A DNA stretch of 64,000 bases from Oleispira sp963851095. GTDB taxonomy: Bacteria; Pseudomonadota; Gammaproteobacteria; Pseudomonadales; Oceanobacteraceae. This document shows, one piece after another, positions 28,677 through 37,880 of the stretch. The stretch covers positions 17,242-81,241 of the forward strand of contig CAWKOX010000014.1 in the NCBI GenBank assembly GCA_963851095.1, written 5' to 3'. How positions within the stretch are numbered: position 1 is the stretch's first letter; each line of letters starts with the position of its first letter. Both the position numbers and the translations under genes were made by a program. The notes under the pieces are model-generated. The model made no database searches, was not told the origin of the DNA, and was given only the letters and a program-made list of their open reading frames with translations.

Positions 28677-28703
28677 AATAATATCTCGAACACACTTACC
28701 GCG

Positions 28704-29390
28704 TTAGCCTTGCGCTAACTGCAACCTAATCTTTTTCCAATCCCAAAAAGCGCTCAATAAATACAGACAGATAAACAATGTTGCCCACCACTCGGCAATT
28801 TTAGTACCGCTCTTCATATTTTCGCCAATCGAGTTAGCGACAAACGCCACCAGCACAATCCAAATTAAAACAAACAAAACAGACTTAATACCAAATGACG
28901 GCACATTTAATAATCCATTTTTGCGCCCACGCCACATTAGGTAATAATGAAACGACAAAGCCAATAACATACCTTCAAAAAAGATATTCGCCCCACGGAC
29001 ATGCACACTGAACGAACTGAGTTCTTTGGTAGAACCTAACGTCGCCGTACTCACCACCAAGCCTAGACCGGCTAACATGCCAAAAAAAGTCATCAGGTTT
29101 AGATTAATACGACCGCCACGCGTTTGAATAGTCGGCTGCAACCATACCCGCATACAATGCCACCAGACCAAAATCAGAACACTTGCACTGATCATTCCTC
29201 CCCGAAAGATAAAACCCGCATCCCCTGCAAGTCCCGTATGAGTAATATCGGTACAGCCAGTAATAAACGGCACACACACTTCCACGGTTTCTTGGCTTAC
29301 TCCAACCCAGTAGGTCAAAGCAATGGTGCCCGCCGAAAATATAAAACTAGCCAGTGCAATAAGCTGCCCAAATGACATAGTGAATCCCAT
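28704..29390 (-). CDS. Multi-pass membrane protein, possibly Frag1/DRAM/Sfk1-like
   Basis: 228 residues with about six hydrophobic helices. The long loop after helix 1 (VEVCVPFITGCTDITHTG) recalls the conserved loop of the Frag1/DRAM/Sfk1 group. Assignment to that family is tentative. It is upstream of the CDF gene, 27 bases away, and likely cotranscribed with it. Function unknown. Confidence 0.55.
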   Translation of the reverse strand: MGFTMSFGQLIALASFIFSAGTIALTYWVGVSQETVEVCVPFITGCTDITHTGLAGDAGFIFRGGMISASVLILVWWHCMRVWLQPTIQTRGGRINLNLMTFFGMLAGLGLVVSTATLGSTKELSSFSVHVRGANIFFEGMLLALSFHYYLMWRGRKNGLLNVPSFGIKSVLFVLIWIVLVAFVANSIGENMKSGTKIAEWWATLFICLYLLSAFWDWKKIRLQLAQG

Positions 29391-29410
29391 AACGTTATGA
29401 ATATTTTACG

Positions 29411-29476
29411 CAAAAAAATAGCGCTATCGACCGCTGACCCGTTCAACTAGAACCATTCAACCATCGAGAGCGCTAT
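29411..29476 (-). terminator. Terminator downstream of metY
   Basis: On the minus strand, ATAGCGCTCTCGA and TCGATAGCGCTAT pair over 12 of 13 positions (forward arms 29464-29476 and 29418-29430), followed by a run of seven T (forward A run 29412-29418). It closes the metY transcript before the next minus-strand gene. Confidence 0.7.
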
Positions 29477-29549
29477 ATTATCAGCTCACTGTTTTTTTCA
29501 ATAGCCGATTTTACAAGCGGCTATTTAGCTAAGCAGACTATTAAGCTGA

Positions 29550-30821
29550 TTATTTAGCCGCGGCTAACGCCTGTTCAATATCAGCAATAATGTCATCAAC
29601 ATGCTCAATACCAACCGAGATACGAACCATCTCACGGCTAACACCCGCAGATTTCAACTCTTCATCGTCTAACTGACGGTGAGTCGTACTGGCTGGGTGA
29701 CACGCCAATGACTTCGCATCACCAATGTTCACTAGACGCTTAATCAGCTGTAGCGCATCGATGAACTTAGCACCGTTTGCTTCACCACCTTTAATGCCAA
29801 AGCTCAAAATCGCCGATGGCTTTCCATCAACAACCTTCTTAGCCAGCTCGTAGTACTTATCACCTTCCAAGCCGGCATAGTTAACCCAAGCAACCATATC
29901 GTGAGCTTCTAAGTACTTAGCCACTTTCAGTGCGTTCTCAGTATGACGTTCCATACGCAGGCTTAACGTTTCAAGACCCTGAAGAATCAAGAACGCGTTA
30001 AACGGCGAAATCGCAGCACCCATATTACGCAAAGGCACAACACGCGCACGACCAATAAACGCCGCTGGGCCAAAAGCTTCGGCATAAACCACGCCGTGAT
30101 AAGACGGATCAGGCTCATTAAACGCAGGGAAACGAGGGTTATCTTTCCAAGGGAATTTACCCGAATCAACAATCGCACCGCCAACAGACGTACCGTGCCC
30201 ACCAATGTATTTGGTTAACGAGTGAATCACGATATCAGCGCCGTGCTCGATAGGACGGCACAAAATAGGCGTAGCAACGGTATTATCAACCATCACAGGA
30301 ATGCCATGCTTATGCGCCATATCCGCCAAGGCTTGAATATCAACAATGTTACCCGCTGGGTTACCAATAGATTCGCAGAACAACGCTTTAGTATTATCGT
30401 CGATCAATGCTTCAAGGGCGGCAATATCGTCGCCCTGAGCCATGCGCACTTCAACACCTTGCTGAGGTAACGTATGTGCGAAGAAATTATAAGTACCACC
30501 GTATAACTGACTAACACTAATGATGTTATCGCCAGCGCGAGCAACCGTTTGAATCGCGGCCGTAATCGCGGCCATACCAGACGCAAAAGCCAACCCTGCA
30601 ATACCACCTTCCATCTCCGCCACACGCTGCTCAAGCACACCGTTCGTTGGGTTCATGATACGGGTATAAATATTACCTGGCTCTTTAAGGTCGAACAGGT
30701 CAGCACCGTGTTGAGTATCGCGGAAGCTGTAAGAAGTTGTTTGATAAATAGGAACCGCAACCGCGCGTGTTGTTGGATCGTCTTCAAAGCCAGCGTGGAT
30801 TGCTTGAGTTTCTAATTTCAT
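29550..30821 (-). CDS. metY: O-acetylhomoserine sulfhydrylase (MetY type)
   Basis: 423 residues. It makes homocysteine from O-acetylhomoserine and sulfide. It is a Cys/Met metabolism PLP enzyme: the Schiff-base Lys lies in HSLTKYIGGHG, and the start TQAIHAGFEDDPTTRAVAVPIYQT is typical. The C-terminus VRISVGIEHVDDIIADIEQAL is canonical. An AAAGG ribosome binding site precedes the ATG. It stands alone; no riboswitch was recognised upstream. Confidence 0.94.
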   Translation of the reverse strand: MKLETQAIHAGFEDDPTTRAVAVPIYQTTSYSFRDTQHGADLFDLKEPGNIYTRIMNPTNGVLEQRVAEMEGGIAGLAFASGMAAITAAIQTVARAGDNIISVSQLYGGTYNFFAHTLPQQGVEVRMAQGDDIAALEALIDDNTKALFCESIGNPAGNIVDIQALADMAHKHGIPVMVDNTVATPILCRPIEHGADIVIHSLTKYIGGHGTSVGGAIVDSGKFPWKDNPRFPAFNEPDPSYHGVVYAEAFGPAAFIGRARVVPLRNMGAAISPFNAFLILQGLETLSLRMERHTENALKVAKYLEAHDMVAWVNYAGLEGDKYYELAKKVVDGKPSAILSFGIKGGEANGAKFIDALQLIKRLVNIGDAKSLACHPASTTHRQLDDEELKSAGVSREMVRISVGIEHVDDIIADIEQALAAAK

Positions 30822-31009
30822 GCCTTTGTCATCCTTTCATCTATATTGATATGAACTACATTTAGTCACTCGATACTACCAACAAGCTATCAAGCTGTCA
30901 TTGAAGACAAAGTGAAATTGACAAACAATTACCTGTTTTTTAGAAAACGATAGACCGAGCCACAGTATTACGGATTTAGATAACTAATATGGCATATTAA
31001 AAAAGAGCA

Positions 31010-31303
31010 TTATGAATACTCTTTATTTGTCTCTGAAATAATAACGCTTGTGGACTCAATCGCCTCATTCCGCAGTGCAGCATACTGCAATAAAACAGGA
31101 TCAGAACGGTACGCATCAAAGGCATCCATCGAAGGAAATTCTAATAAGTGAATTTCTTGGCCAGAGTTATCAGCATTTCTTTTCGTCTCAAAGGCTTTCA
31201 CTATACGTCCGCTGTGTGAGCGCATAAATTGAACCGCTTTAGTCTCAAACTCAGATAACAGCGTGAAATTTTTAACCTCTAAAGTAACCAGTACATTAAT
31301 CAT
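31010..31303 (-). CDS. Small DUF1330-like protein
   Basis: 97 residues from ATG 31303, preceded by AAGGATATT; the longer TTG start at 31309 is unlikely. The pattern of FTLLSEFETKAVQFMRSHSGRIVKAFETKR and LEFPSMDAFDAYRSDP fits the dimeric alpha-beta barrel fold of the DUF1330/ABM group. Function unknown. Confidence 0.65.
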   Translation of the reverse strand: MINVLVTLEVKNFTLLSEFETKAVQFMRSHSGRIVKAFETKRNADNSGQEIHLLEFPSMDAFDAYRSDPVLLQYAALRNEAIESTSVIISETNKEYS

Positions 31304-31372
31304 GATCAATATCCTTATATAATTCGATACTCTAATACCTGTTTAAATAAGTGCTAAAAAGAATGCCGGAAA

Positions 31373-31771
31373 TTATTCACTACAAAACTCAGCCAATGCT
31401 TTAAGCGCTAGCTCCGCTTTATCAGATGGCACAAAAATATGATCGTGATAATAAGCCGCAATAACATTCGCACTGATTCCATACTCTGTCAGTTTGGTCG
31501 CAATAGCCGCGGTCAAACCAACAGCATCAAGACTGGAATGAACCGTCAGAGTAATTCCTTTAAACACCGATTCAAAAGAAAGCTCGCGTGCGAGGGCTAT
31601 CTCTTTAGTAATAACCACCGTTAAGCCTTCTACTTCACGATACGTTGCCAAAGGATTCAAATCTTGTGTATTTTGATAATCCCCTTCAATACAGCAAAAA
31701 ACATATTCACCAGACATGATCTTGGGGGACATTGATGCGAGCAACTTACTTAAATTCGTTTCTCCAGTCAT
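31373..31771 (-). CDS. ACT domain protein (DUF2241/ACT_3 type)
   Basis: 132 residues with two ACT-like halves: SGEYVFCCIEGDY at the start and a C-terminal half ending in TAAIATKLTEYGISANVIAAYYHDHIFVP. ACT domains bind amino acids and regulate. AAAGGAGT precedes ATG 31771. The ligand is unknown. It stands next to the DUF1330-like gene on the same strand. Confidence 0.82.
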   Translation of the reverse strand: MTGETNLSKLLASMSPKIMSGEYVFCCIEGDYQNTQDLNPLATYREVEGLTVVITKEIALARELSFESVFKGITLTVHSSLDAVGLTAAIATKLTEYGISANVIAAYYHDHIFVPSDKAELALKALAEFCSE

Positions 31772-31981
31772 GAAAGACTCCTTTTAACACCCTGTTTAAT
31801 GTTCACACGTTAATACCTAGCTCTCACAATAATACAACTCTCATTATTTTTCTTCTGCTACCTACAAGACGAAAACTCGCCATCACACAAACACTACCTA
31901 GCATTGCGTCGTCACTTGCTCTGGGTTTTGCGCCAAGTCTATGAAGTCAGCCGCATGAGAAGCGATGAAAACTCAGTATTT

Positions 31982-32866
31982 TCAAACGCATTCGACTCTT
32001 AAAGCCTTCTCAGCCTCAAGAACCACCGTATTAACGCAGCTTGGTATAAATTTATTAGTGTGCGTACCAACGTATAAGGTTTCGCTAACCGTATTATCTA
32101 AGCGATGCACTTTCAGATTCTGAGCATTCTTAAACGCCCCTACCGCATGACGGGGTAATACCGTAAAACCCAAACCCATACTAACAGGCTCTAAAATTAA
32201 ATTAATTTGATTCGAGAAACCAGATCGTTTGAACTGATCGCTATTTTGAAACTGCAAGAAGTTAGCACTCAATAACTGACCTGCATGATAAGCACCATCA
32301 GGATGATCGATAAAGCCCAAGGCCATTAACTGATCCCAATCTGGCTCCAGCACACAAGACGGTGTCACCAACAACAATTCTTCCTGTGCAATCGCTTTAA
32401 GATTCACCTCTGCCGATGTCGCTAAACATGTCATAAAACCCAAATCAATTTTATGCTCAGCAATCCAGTGCTCAACCTCAGTATTTGGGGCAAAACGATA
32501 TTCAATAATCAACTTAGGATACTGCTTTTGCAGAGCCAAAAAGTGCGGATAAAGCTTCGACCCAATACTGCCCGGCGACGCAATTTTAACAATGCCCTCA
32601 TGAGTAGGATCTAATCCCACTCGTTTCTCTAAATCAGTCAATGATAAAAGTACCGCTTGGCCCTCTTTATACAAACGACTACCAGCACTGGTAAGCGTGA
32701 ACCCTTTGCCTTCACGCACGAGCAAAGGCTGGCCCAACTGATCTTCTAACTTACGCACATGTTGACTTACACCAGATTGAGTCATATGCAGCTTTTCTGC
32801 CGTGCGCGTGAAATGCCCAACATCAACCAAAATACAAAAACTGCGCAACCAAACGGGATTAATCAT
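31982..32866 (-). CDS. LysR-family transcriptional regulator
   Basis: 294 residues. The N-terminal winged helix has FTRTAEKLHMTQSGVSQHVRKLEDQLG, followed by the two-lobe co-inducer domain. It is divergent from the VOC-family gene at 32988, with about 120 bases between, the usual arrangement for a regulator and its target. The inducer is unknown. Confidence 0.88.
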   Translation of the reverse strand: MINPVWLRSFCILVDVGHFTRTAEKLHMTQSGVSQHVRKLEDQLGQPLLVREGKGFTLTSAGSRLYKEGQAVLLSLTDLEKRVGLDPTHEGIVKIASPGSIGSKLYPHFLALQKQYPKLIIEYRFAPNTEVEHWIAEHKIDLGFMTCLATSAEVNLKAIAQEELLLVTPSCVLEPDWDQLMALGFIDHPDGAYHAGQLLSANFLQFQNSDQFKRSGFSNQINLILEPVSMGLGFTVLPRHAVGAFKNAQNLKVHRLDNTVSETLYVGTHTNKFIPSCVNTVVLEAEKALRVECV

Positions 32867-32987
32867 TACAAAATGTACTCAACCAGATAATAAATGATAA
32901 TTTCTATTAATACTGAACGTTTTGTATTCTGTATACAAGTTAATAAACAAGCACGCACAGTCAAGCATAGACCTAGAGGAAGAACAC

Positions 32988-33488
32988 ATGAACACACCTT
33001 ACCCACGCAACTTCTCACACATCGGCATCTCAGTACCCGACCTAGAAGCCGCGGTTAAATTTTATACCGAAGTCATGGGCTGGTATTTAATTATGGCTCC
33101 CACAGAAATTACAGAAGACAATAGCCCAATCGGTGAAATGTGCACCGAAGTATTTGGCAACAACTGGGAGAAATTTAAAATCGCTCACCTATCAACAGGC
33201 GATCGCATTGGTGTAGAGATATTCGAATTTAAAAACCAAGAAAATCCAGAGAATAATTTTGAGTACTGGAAAACAGGCATCTTCCATTTTTGCGTTCAAG
33301 ATCCTAATGTAGAAGAACTGGCCGAAAGAATTGTCGCCGCCGGTGGTAAAAAACGCATGGAAAAACCACGCTATTATTACCCAGGAAAAAAACCATACCG
33401 CATGATTTACATGGAAGATCCATTTGGTAATATTTTAGAAATTTACAGCCATAGCTATGAACTAATTTATAGTGAAGGCGCGTATTAA
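32988..33488 (+). CDS. VOC-superfamily (glyoxalase/dioxygenase) protein
   Basis: 166 residues from ATG 32988, with GAGGAAG at 32976-32982; the longer ORF from 32922 lacks a ribosome binding site. The betaalphabetabetabeta fold shows as HIGISVPDLEAAVKFYTEVMGW at the start and FHFCVQDPNVEELAERI later, ending MEDPFGNILEIYSHSYE. His and Glu in these stretches are candidate metal ligands. The substrate is unknown, and the divergent LysR gene is its likely regulator. Confidence 0.8.
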   Translation: MNTPYPRNFSHIGISVPDLEAAVKFYTEVMGWYLIMAPTEITEDNSPIGEMCTEVFGNNWEKFKIAHLSTGDRIGVEIFEFKNQENPENNFEYWKTGIFHFCVQDPNVEELAERIVAAGGKKRMEKPRYYYPGKKPYRMIYMEDPFGNILEIYSHSYELIYSEGAY

Positions 33489-33489
33489 G

Positions 33490-33660
33490 TTAGTCTTTCT
33501 TATCAATCGTCACTTCTATGGTTTTACTATCACCAGCAAACCATTTTTGTACATATAAAGACCCTACAATAGGGGCGGTGCCTTCATCAGGCACTTCTTT
33601 ATAACGCACACTATTTTTAGTTTCTTTTTCATATTCAAACTTCACGATTTTCTTTGTCAT
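33490..33660 (-). CDS. Small conserved protein, 56 residues
   Basis: From ATG 33660 (an earlier ATG at 33672 is possible). The sequence runs KKIVKFEYEKETKNSVRYKEV then PDEGTAPIVGSLYVQKWFAG and ends in a Lys/Asp tail. I recall similar short proteins in many bacteria but know no function. It lies immediately beside the VOC gene stop (33488) on the opposite strand. Not a shadow: the frame has a clear beta-strand pattern. Confidence 0.65.
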   Translation of the reverse strand: MTKKIVKFEYEKETKNSVRYKEVPDEGTAPIVGSLYVQKWFAGDSKTIEVTIDKKD

Positions 33661-33808
33661 TATAGGTTCCATTACACTCTATTTATATTACTCTATTTAT
33701 ATTACTTGCTTCATCTATCCGGCTCATAGTATCGCAAAAAAACTGACGTCCTTATACTCTATTGTCAAAAAGGATGCTGAAATAATAGGAATTATTATTT
33801 TAAATGCT

Positions 33809-33868
33809 GTAGATTCAAATGCGGCAGATTTAAATACTTTAGATACAAGTGCAATAGAGACAAACAGG
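33809..33868 (+). repeat. Four degenerate 15-base tandem repeats upstream of the 2OG gene
   Basis: 33809-33823, 33824-33838, 33839-33853 and 33854-33868 all read as xxx-GAT/GAG-xxx-AAT/AGT/AAC-xxx, i.e. the codon pattern x-D/E-x-N/S-x. They lie just before the ATG 33877 in another frame. The same 15-base pattern occurs inside the gene at 34171-34215. Confidence 0.55.
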
Positions 33869-33876
33869 TCATTACA

Positions 33877-34614
33877 ATGTGGTTAAACGATGAAAAAATT
33901 AACAATGTCGCAATCTCTGCCTATCGAAAATCATTATTGAGCAGCTGTCCAAATCACATTGTTATTGATAACTTATTTAATGAAGCCAAGCTCGATAATA
34001 TAATAAAGGCCTTACAGCAAAAGCATCACTGGAAAACTCAAAGACATACCTACTCTGCATTGTACGTCGACGATGCTCAATGGAATCAAACTGACAACGA
34101 CCAACGCTTTGTGCAAAGAGATACTTGGCAACCGGAAGCACATACTCGCGATACCACTTATTCAAGTACCATCGATAAAAACACTATCGATAAAAACACT
34201 GTCGATACAAACACCGCCCATGATTTCTTATTATTTTTACGAAGTGATGAATTCATGGCCTTGTTGTCCAGAATATTTCATACAACAATAACAGACATAA
34301 ATGTCGAAGATCCTGAAATTAATACAAACTACTTTCGTTTAGGGACCGCTGATTTTGTGGAGCAACATGCTGATGACTCCCCAGGAAGAGAAGTATGCAT
34401 GTTGCTTTATTTAAATAAAAGCTGGAACAAACATGCAGGAGGAGAATTGGTTTTTAGCGGTAAAGATAAGCCGATTAGCATTGCACCTTTTTATAATCGC
34501 TGTGTTTTATTTGATCCTTCTTCACAAGGATCTGAGCACTGGGTTAAAAAACTCAACAGTGATTATTCAGATGCCTATCGGTATAACGTGACCAGCTGGT
34601 ATTGGTCTGAATAA
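33877..34614 (+). CDS. 2-oxoglutarate/Fe(II) oxygenase (prolyl 4-hydroxylase type)
   Basis: 245 residues. The Fe(II)-binding HxD...H triad is suggested by EQHADDSPGR (His and Asp) and by the His in GSEHWVKKL, with GGELVFSG before it, and an Arg-containing end (DAYRYNVTSWYW). A stretch at 34171-34215 encodes IDKNT IDKNT VDTNT, three tandem 15-base repeats in a linker. Substrate unknown: hydroxylation of protein or small molecule. It is followed closely by the convergent DUF2254 gene. Confidence 0.78.
   Translation: MWLNDEKINNVAISAYRKSLLSSCPNHIVIDNLFNEAKLDNIIKALQQKHHWKTQRHTYSALYVDDAQWNQTDNDQRFVQRDTWQPEAHTRDTTYSSTIDKNTIDKNTVDTNTAHDFLLFLRSDEFMALLSRIFHTTITDINVEDPEINTNYFRLGTADFVEQHADDSPGREVCMLLYLNKSWNKHAGGELVFSGKDKPISIAPFYNRCVLFDPSSQGSEHWVKKLNSDYSDAYRYNVTSWYWSE
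34171..34215 (+). repeat. Three tandem 15-base repeats inside the 2OG gene
   Basis: ATCGATAAAAACACT twice in a row, then GTCGATACAAACACC, adding five residues per unit (IDKNT). A replication-slippage tract in a predicted linker. Confidence 0.85.
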
Positions 34615-34623
34615 TTTCAATAA

Positions 34624-35919
34624 CTAATCAGCCATACCAGTATCACGTTCAGCATAAGCACGAACGGCGTCGATCTCTTCGTCAAGTATCAATGCTTTCT
34701 CAGCATAACGCAGCGCTAAGCCCGATAAGCGACGAGCGGCTTTAGCCATTTCTTCATCACCCGTATTCGATAAGGCTACAAACGCTTTTTGCAGCCGAAT
34801 GCCGACCTCTACAGAACCCGCGCCATCTCGTGCAGTCGCCGCAAAGGCGTCGGTAAACAAATCATCAATATCAAGTTCATGCATACCTACTCGATCAAAG
34901 GTAACTTTAGCACGGCCATTACTCTGGCAGACCTCTGACCACCTCACCAGCATTCGAACCAATGAACCTATAATATTGATAGCAGTACCCGGATCATTAA
35001 CCGCTGCCGATAAAGCTCTACTCGATATTTCAGACATAACAACCATGCCAAAACGCGGATCAGACTCAAACGTTCTTTCAGGGCCAATCACAAATGCAGC
35101 CATTATTTGCCTTTCGCAGGCGCATTCTTTTTCACCATCATCACCAGAAAAACGAGCCAGTGGTAAATTAGGGGTTACAAACATTCCTGGTTCAGCACAT
35201 ACCGTAATAAACCCCGCTTCTTGTTCAGCTAAACGCTGCAATTTAGCGAAATTGATGTTTTGAACATAGCCCACATTGTTCGAGAAAATCTCGTAACCGG
35301 CTTCATCGCTATCAACTCTAGTCGCACCCATTCGAGGCAGGTGCGCCCACTCCTGCAAGGCCGCATCGGCCGCTGTTTCGACCTTAGCGACGGTATGCCC
35401 CAAGCGCCCTAGACGAGCAATTCGGTCTACCCAGCGTACAAAAGCCAAAACGACAATCGCAAATACAAACAAGGTAATAATAAAAAGTACCAACTTGCCT
35501 GAACTTTTATAATAACCATTGAGCTGAGCCACCAAACCAACAATACTAAAAATGAAAGCACCGATGAAGGTCGACAATGCAATTTGAGAAACATCATCAG
35601 CCACCACTAATGGAAAAGCTCGAGGCGTCGCAGTACCACTCGCAGAGGCGTAGGCCGATAACATTGCACCCACGGCAAACGTCGCAATAACCAACATACT
35701 TGAAGACATAATAGTAAGCAGAACTTCTAAAGACTCAGCGCTGACTTGCGGCAGTTTAATGCCAACATCAATATCATCTGCAATCCCTGAAAGTAGTACC
35801 GCACCTATTGAAAGCACACAACTCATTAAAGGTTTTACCCAAAGCCGCTCACGAATTCGGGCAAGATAAAATTGAATAATATTAGGAATTTCTAACATAG
35901 CCTGGGGCTGTTTACTCAT
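34624..35919 (-). CDS. DUF2254 family membrane protein
   Basis: 431 residues with four membrane helices in the first 180 residues and a soluble C-terminal half. The DUF2254 signature region ATFAVGAMLSAYASASGTATPRAF is present. The family's function is unknown. The ATG at 35919 overlaps, by ATGA, the stop of a short upstream remnant (35918-36000). Confidence 0.82.
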   Translation of the reverse strand: MSKQPQAMLEIPNIIQFYLARIRERLWVKPLMSCVLSIGAVLLSGIADDIDVGIKLPQVSAESLEVLLTIMSSSMLVIATFAVGAMLSAYASASGTATPRAFPLVVADDVSQIALSTFIGAFIFSIVGLVAQLNGYYKSSGKLVLFIITLFVFAIVVLAFVRWVDRIARLGRLGHTVAKVETAADAALQEWAHLPRMGATRVDSDEAGYEIFSNNVGYVQNINFAKLQRLAEQEAGFITVCAEPGMFVTPNLPLARFSGDDGEKECACERQIMAAFVIGPERTFESDPRFGMVVMSEISSRALSAAVNDPGTAINIIGSLVRMLVRWSEVCQSNGRAKVTFDRVGMHELDIDDLFTDAFAATARDGAGSVEVGIRLQKAFVALSNTGDEEMAKAARRLSGLALRYAEKALILDEEIDAVRAYAERDTGMAD

Positions 35920-36060
35920 AAATACATAGGCCTTTTATAAAAACTCTCATAAAACTCAATACCCGCATCATCAAGAGCCGCTTTAATCGCAGCTTTGTAA
36001 CCGCACGTCCATTATCAACAATTTAGTGCAATCACGCGCAAACGGCACTAAATCATGGCT
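35918..36060 (-). pseudogene. Short gene remnant upstream of DUF2254
   Basis: The reading frame GYKAAIKAALDDAGIEFYES to the TGA at 35918 looks like a protein C-terminus, and the ATGA overlap with DUF2254 resembles a real operon junction. Further upstream the coding sense moves to another frame (SHDLVPFARDC, then VDNGRA), so a one-base shift has broken it. Parent family is not identified. Confidence 0.35.
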
Positions 36061-36096
36061 TAACAGTCTACGCGTACTTTCTTGAATGATTTATCG

Positions 36097-36453
36097 TTAT
36101 TCATCCAAATTCAAAATTTGGAAACCACCATAAATCAAACGCTGACCATCAAAAGGCATCGGGTTATCTTCGGAGTGCATTCTAGGGTCTTCCATTATCG
36201 CCGCCCAACCAGCATCGCGAACTTCTTTCGAAGGCCAAACGACCGTAGAGAAAACGACTGTTTCATTATCGGCACATTTAACCGCCATAGGAAAAGACGT
36301 AACCTCACCTTCAGGCGTATCATCACCCCACGCCTCAATGATCGATAACGCTCCATGATCTTTAAATACCACACCCGAAAGCTTGGCATGTTCAATATAT
36401 TTTTGTTTATTTTCGGTAGGAACGGCGGCTACAAAACCATCGATGTAAGACAT
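36097..36453 (-). CDS. DUF1428 family protein
   Basis: 118 residues. DUF1428 features include the start YIDGFVAAVPTENKQKYIEHA, the WGDDTPEGEVTSFPMAVK middle and the FDGQRLIYGGF end. A dimeric alpha-beta barrel of unknown function. TAGGAGTATTCC precedes ATG 36453. It stands alone. Confidence 0.88.
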   Translation of the reverse strand: MSYIDGFVAAVPTENKQKYIEHAKLSGVVFKDHGALSIIEAWGDDTPEGEVTSFPMAVKCADNETVVFSTVVWPSKEVRDAGWAAIMEDPRMHSEDNPMPFDGQRLIYGGFQILNLDE

Positions 36454-36531
36454 GGAATACTCCTAGAATATGATTAGTTTGTTAAGAATAGATCATTATT
36501 AATAGTTTTCACTTAGAGAGCTAACCTTATC

Positions 36532-36780
36532 TTAAAATATTCCTTTTTGCATGAGAAGAGTGACGTTTAACCCTAACCAAAATATAAGCCAAAAATAAAG
36601 GTTTTTAGGTAATCCACAATCAAATAAAATGGAGCTTCCTATTAAAGTTATCAACAATACAAAAGGGGGAAATAAAGCCGAGTATTTTAAATTAGAGTAG
36701 CTTGGCAAGTAGTCATTAAACAGGATGCATATAGCGAGCCAGATGATATTCCAAATTATTAACAATATCTTTTATTTCAT
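36532..36780 (-). pseudogene. Small membrane protein with an in-frame stop at codon 3
   Basis: It reads M K stop K I L L I I W N I I W, then ILFNDYLPSYSNLKYSALFP, from ATG 36780, with TAA at 36772-36774. The remainder (about 77 residues from TTG 36765) aligns with the 90-residue protein at 56504-56776 over IIW-CILF-DLP-LKYS-. The paralogue has TAT at the stop position. Two to three hydrophobic helices. Either broken, or still translated from the TTG. Function unknown; see the finding on the paralogues. Confidence 0.6.
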
Positions 36781-36826
36781 AAAATAAAACGACGCATACC
36801 CATTAATAATAATTTCGATAAAAAAA

Positions 36827-37240
36827 TTAAAATATACAAAAAAAATACATTAATGAAAAAGCAACAAGTAATGAATAAATCAAATAAAAGCGCCAACTCG
36901 AAGTAAAAACAATAACAACAAAAGCTATCGGTGTCATAATAATAAAGTAATAGAAAGCGGCTATTCCTCTAGCGCCTTCAAATAATGAAATATCGTGTGA
37001 TTTAAAAAACGAGAACAAAAAACCTATGCATATAGAAAGCACCAAAGCTATTGGAATTCGGAACAAGAAACTCACTGAAGCTTTTTCACTAAGTTTATTT
37101 TCTATGCGTCTTCTCTCTGCAGTCCTAATATACCACTGATCTTCAACCACCCTACCTTCATAGAAGCCATCTCTAATCATTTGTATAACTTCTTCAACAG
37201 CAACTCCTTCATTATTTGAAAACTCTTCTATGGTAATCAT
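36827..37240 (-). CDS. Membrane protein with a short soluble N-terminus, unknown
   Basis: The start is uncertain: ATG 37240, GTG 37264 and TTG 37285 are all in frame with no strong ribosome binding site. The N-terminal part (EEFSNNEGVAVEEVIQMIRDG) looks like a helix-turn-helix or excisionase-type helix, followed by a WYI sheet edge, then at least three hydrophobic helices. It sits among AT-rich orphan genes. Function not recognised. Confidence 0.5.
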   Translation of the reverse strand: MITIEEFSNNEGVAVEEVIQMIRDGFYEGRVVEDQWYIRTAERRRIENKLSEKASVSFLFRIPIALVLSICIGFLFSFFKSHDISLFEGARGIAAFYYFIIMTPIAFVVIVFTSSWRFYLIYSLLVAFSLMYFFCIF

Positions 37241-37285
37241 TCCTTCGATAAGATCTTCCTTCACAACCCTCACCCGTCTATTCAA

Positions 37286-37697
37286 TCCAGAAAAATAATT
37301 ATTATTTAATAATCTACAATGTTAAACCTAAGGGTCATATCCATCCGCATAAAACCCCCTATCATTATCAGTAACGCATTTAATTTCAACTAGACTGAGT
37401 ACCACAACTGCTATCTAGATTAGAACCTAATGATAATACAGGATAACAAAGTAAAACCATTCTTACTAACATTTATAAGAAACAGAAAGAATAAAAAAAT
37501 AATAAGAACTCATCTACATAATTAGTGATAGGCAGAAATCATACGAATCAATGTTTTATGATAACTAAGAGAAGAATCGCTATTAATACAAAAAATTAAA
37601 AATAATTTTTCGGATAATATGCCTGAGATTTCATATAAATATGATGCCATCATACATACACATAAAGCCAGCTTTAATCTACTTCTGTAACCGGGCA
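37286..37697. other. AT-rich gene-free stretch
   Basis: 412 bases of AT-rich sequence with no reading frame worth calling and no clear hairpin or repeat. Probably decayed or regulatory DNA upstream of the 36827 gene. Confidence 0.5.
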
Positions 37698-37880
37698 TTA
37701 TAAATAATAAGTATATTTTTTCGAGTTACCCTTAAAGTTTTCATCCAAAAATAAGTCATTTTCTCTTTTAAATATTACTGAATCTGCGTCTTCAATGACT
37801 TCGCCATAACAGAAAGGCTTAGCATCAATAATAAGATCATCAGAGTTAGCTCTTTTTTCATAATACTCTGTTGTAGCCAT
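37698..37880 (-). CDS. Short DKNYY-like fragment protein
   Basis: 60 residues: KPFCYGEVIEDADSVIFKREN matches one repeat of the 442-residue DKNYY protein at 42307 (KVFCYGELIEGADPESF). It begins with TAATG overlapping the olsA stop. Either a truncated DKNYY gene or a very small one. Its function is unknown. Confidence 0.5.
   Translation of the reverse strand: MATTEYYEKRANSDDLIIDAKPFCYGEVIEDADSVIFKRENDLFLDENFKGNSKKYTYYL

Noticed and set aside
29500..29525. AATAGCCG/CGGCTATT hairpin as the metY terminator
   Set aside because: Read on the metY strand it is followed by A residues, not T; the hairpin at 29411-29476 fits better.
30822..31009. SAM riboswitch upstream of metY
   Set aside because: I saw no convincing four-way helix pattern or conserved core in the 190 bases; nothing to support it.
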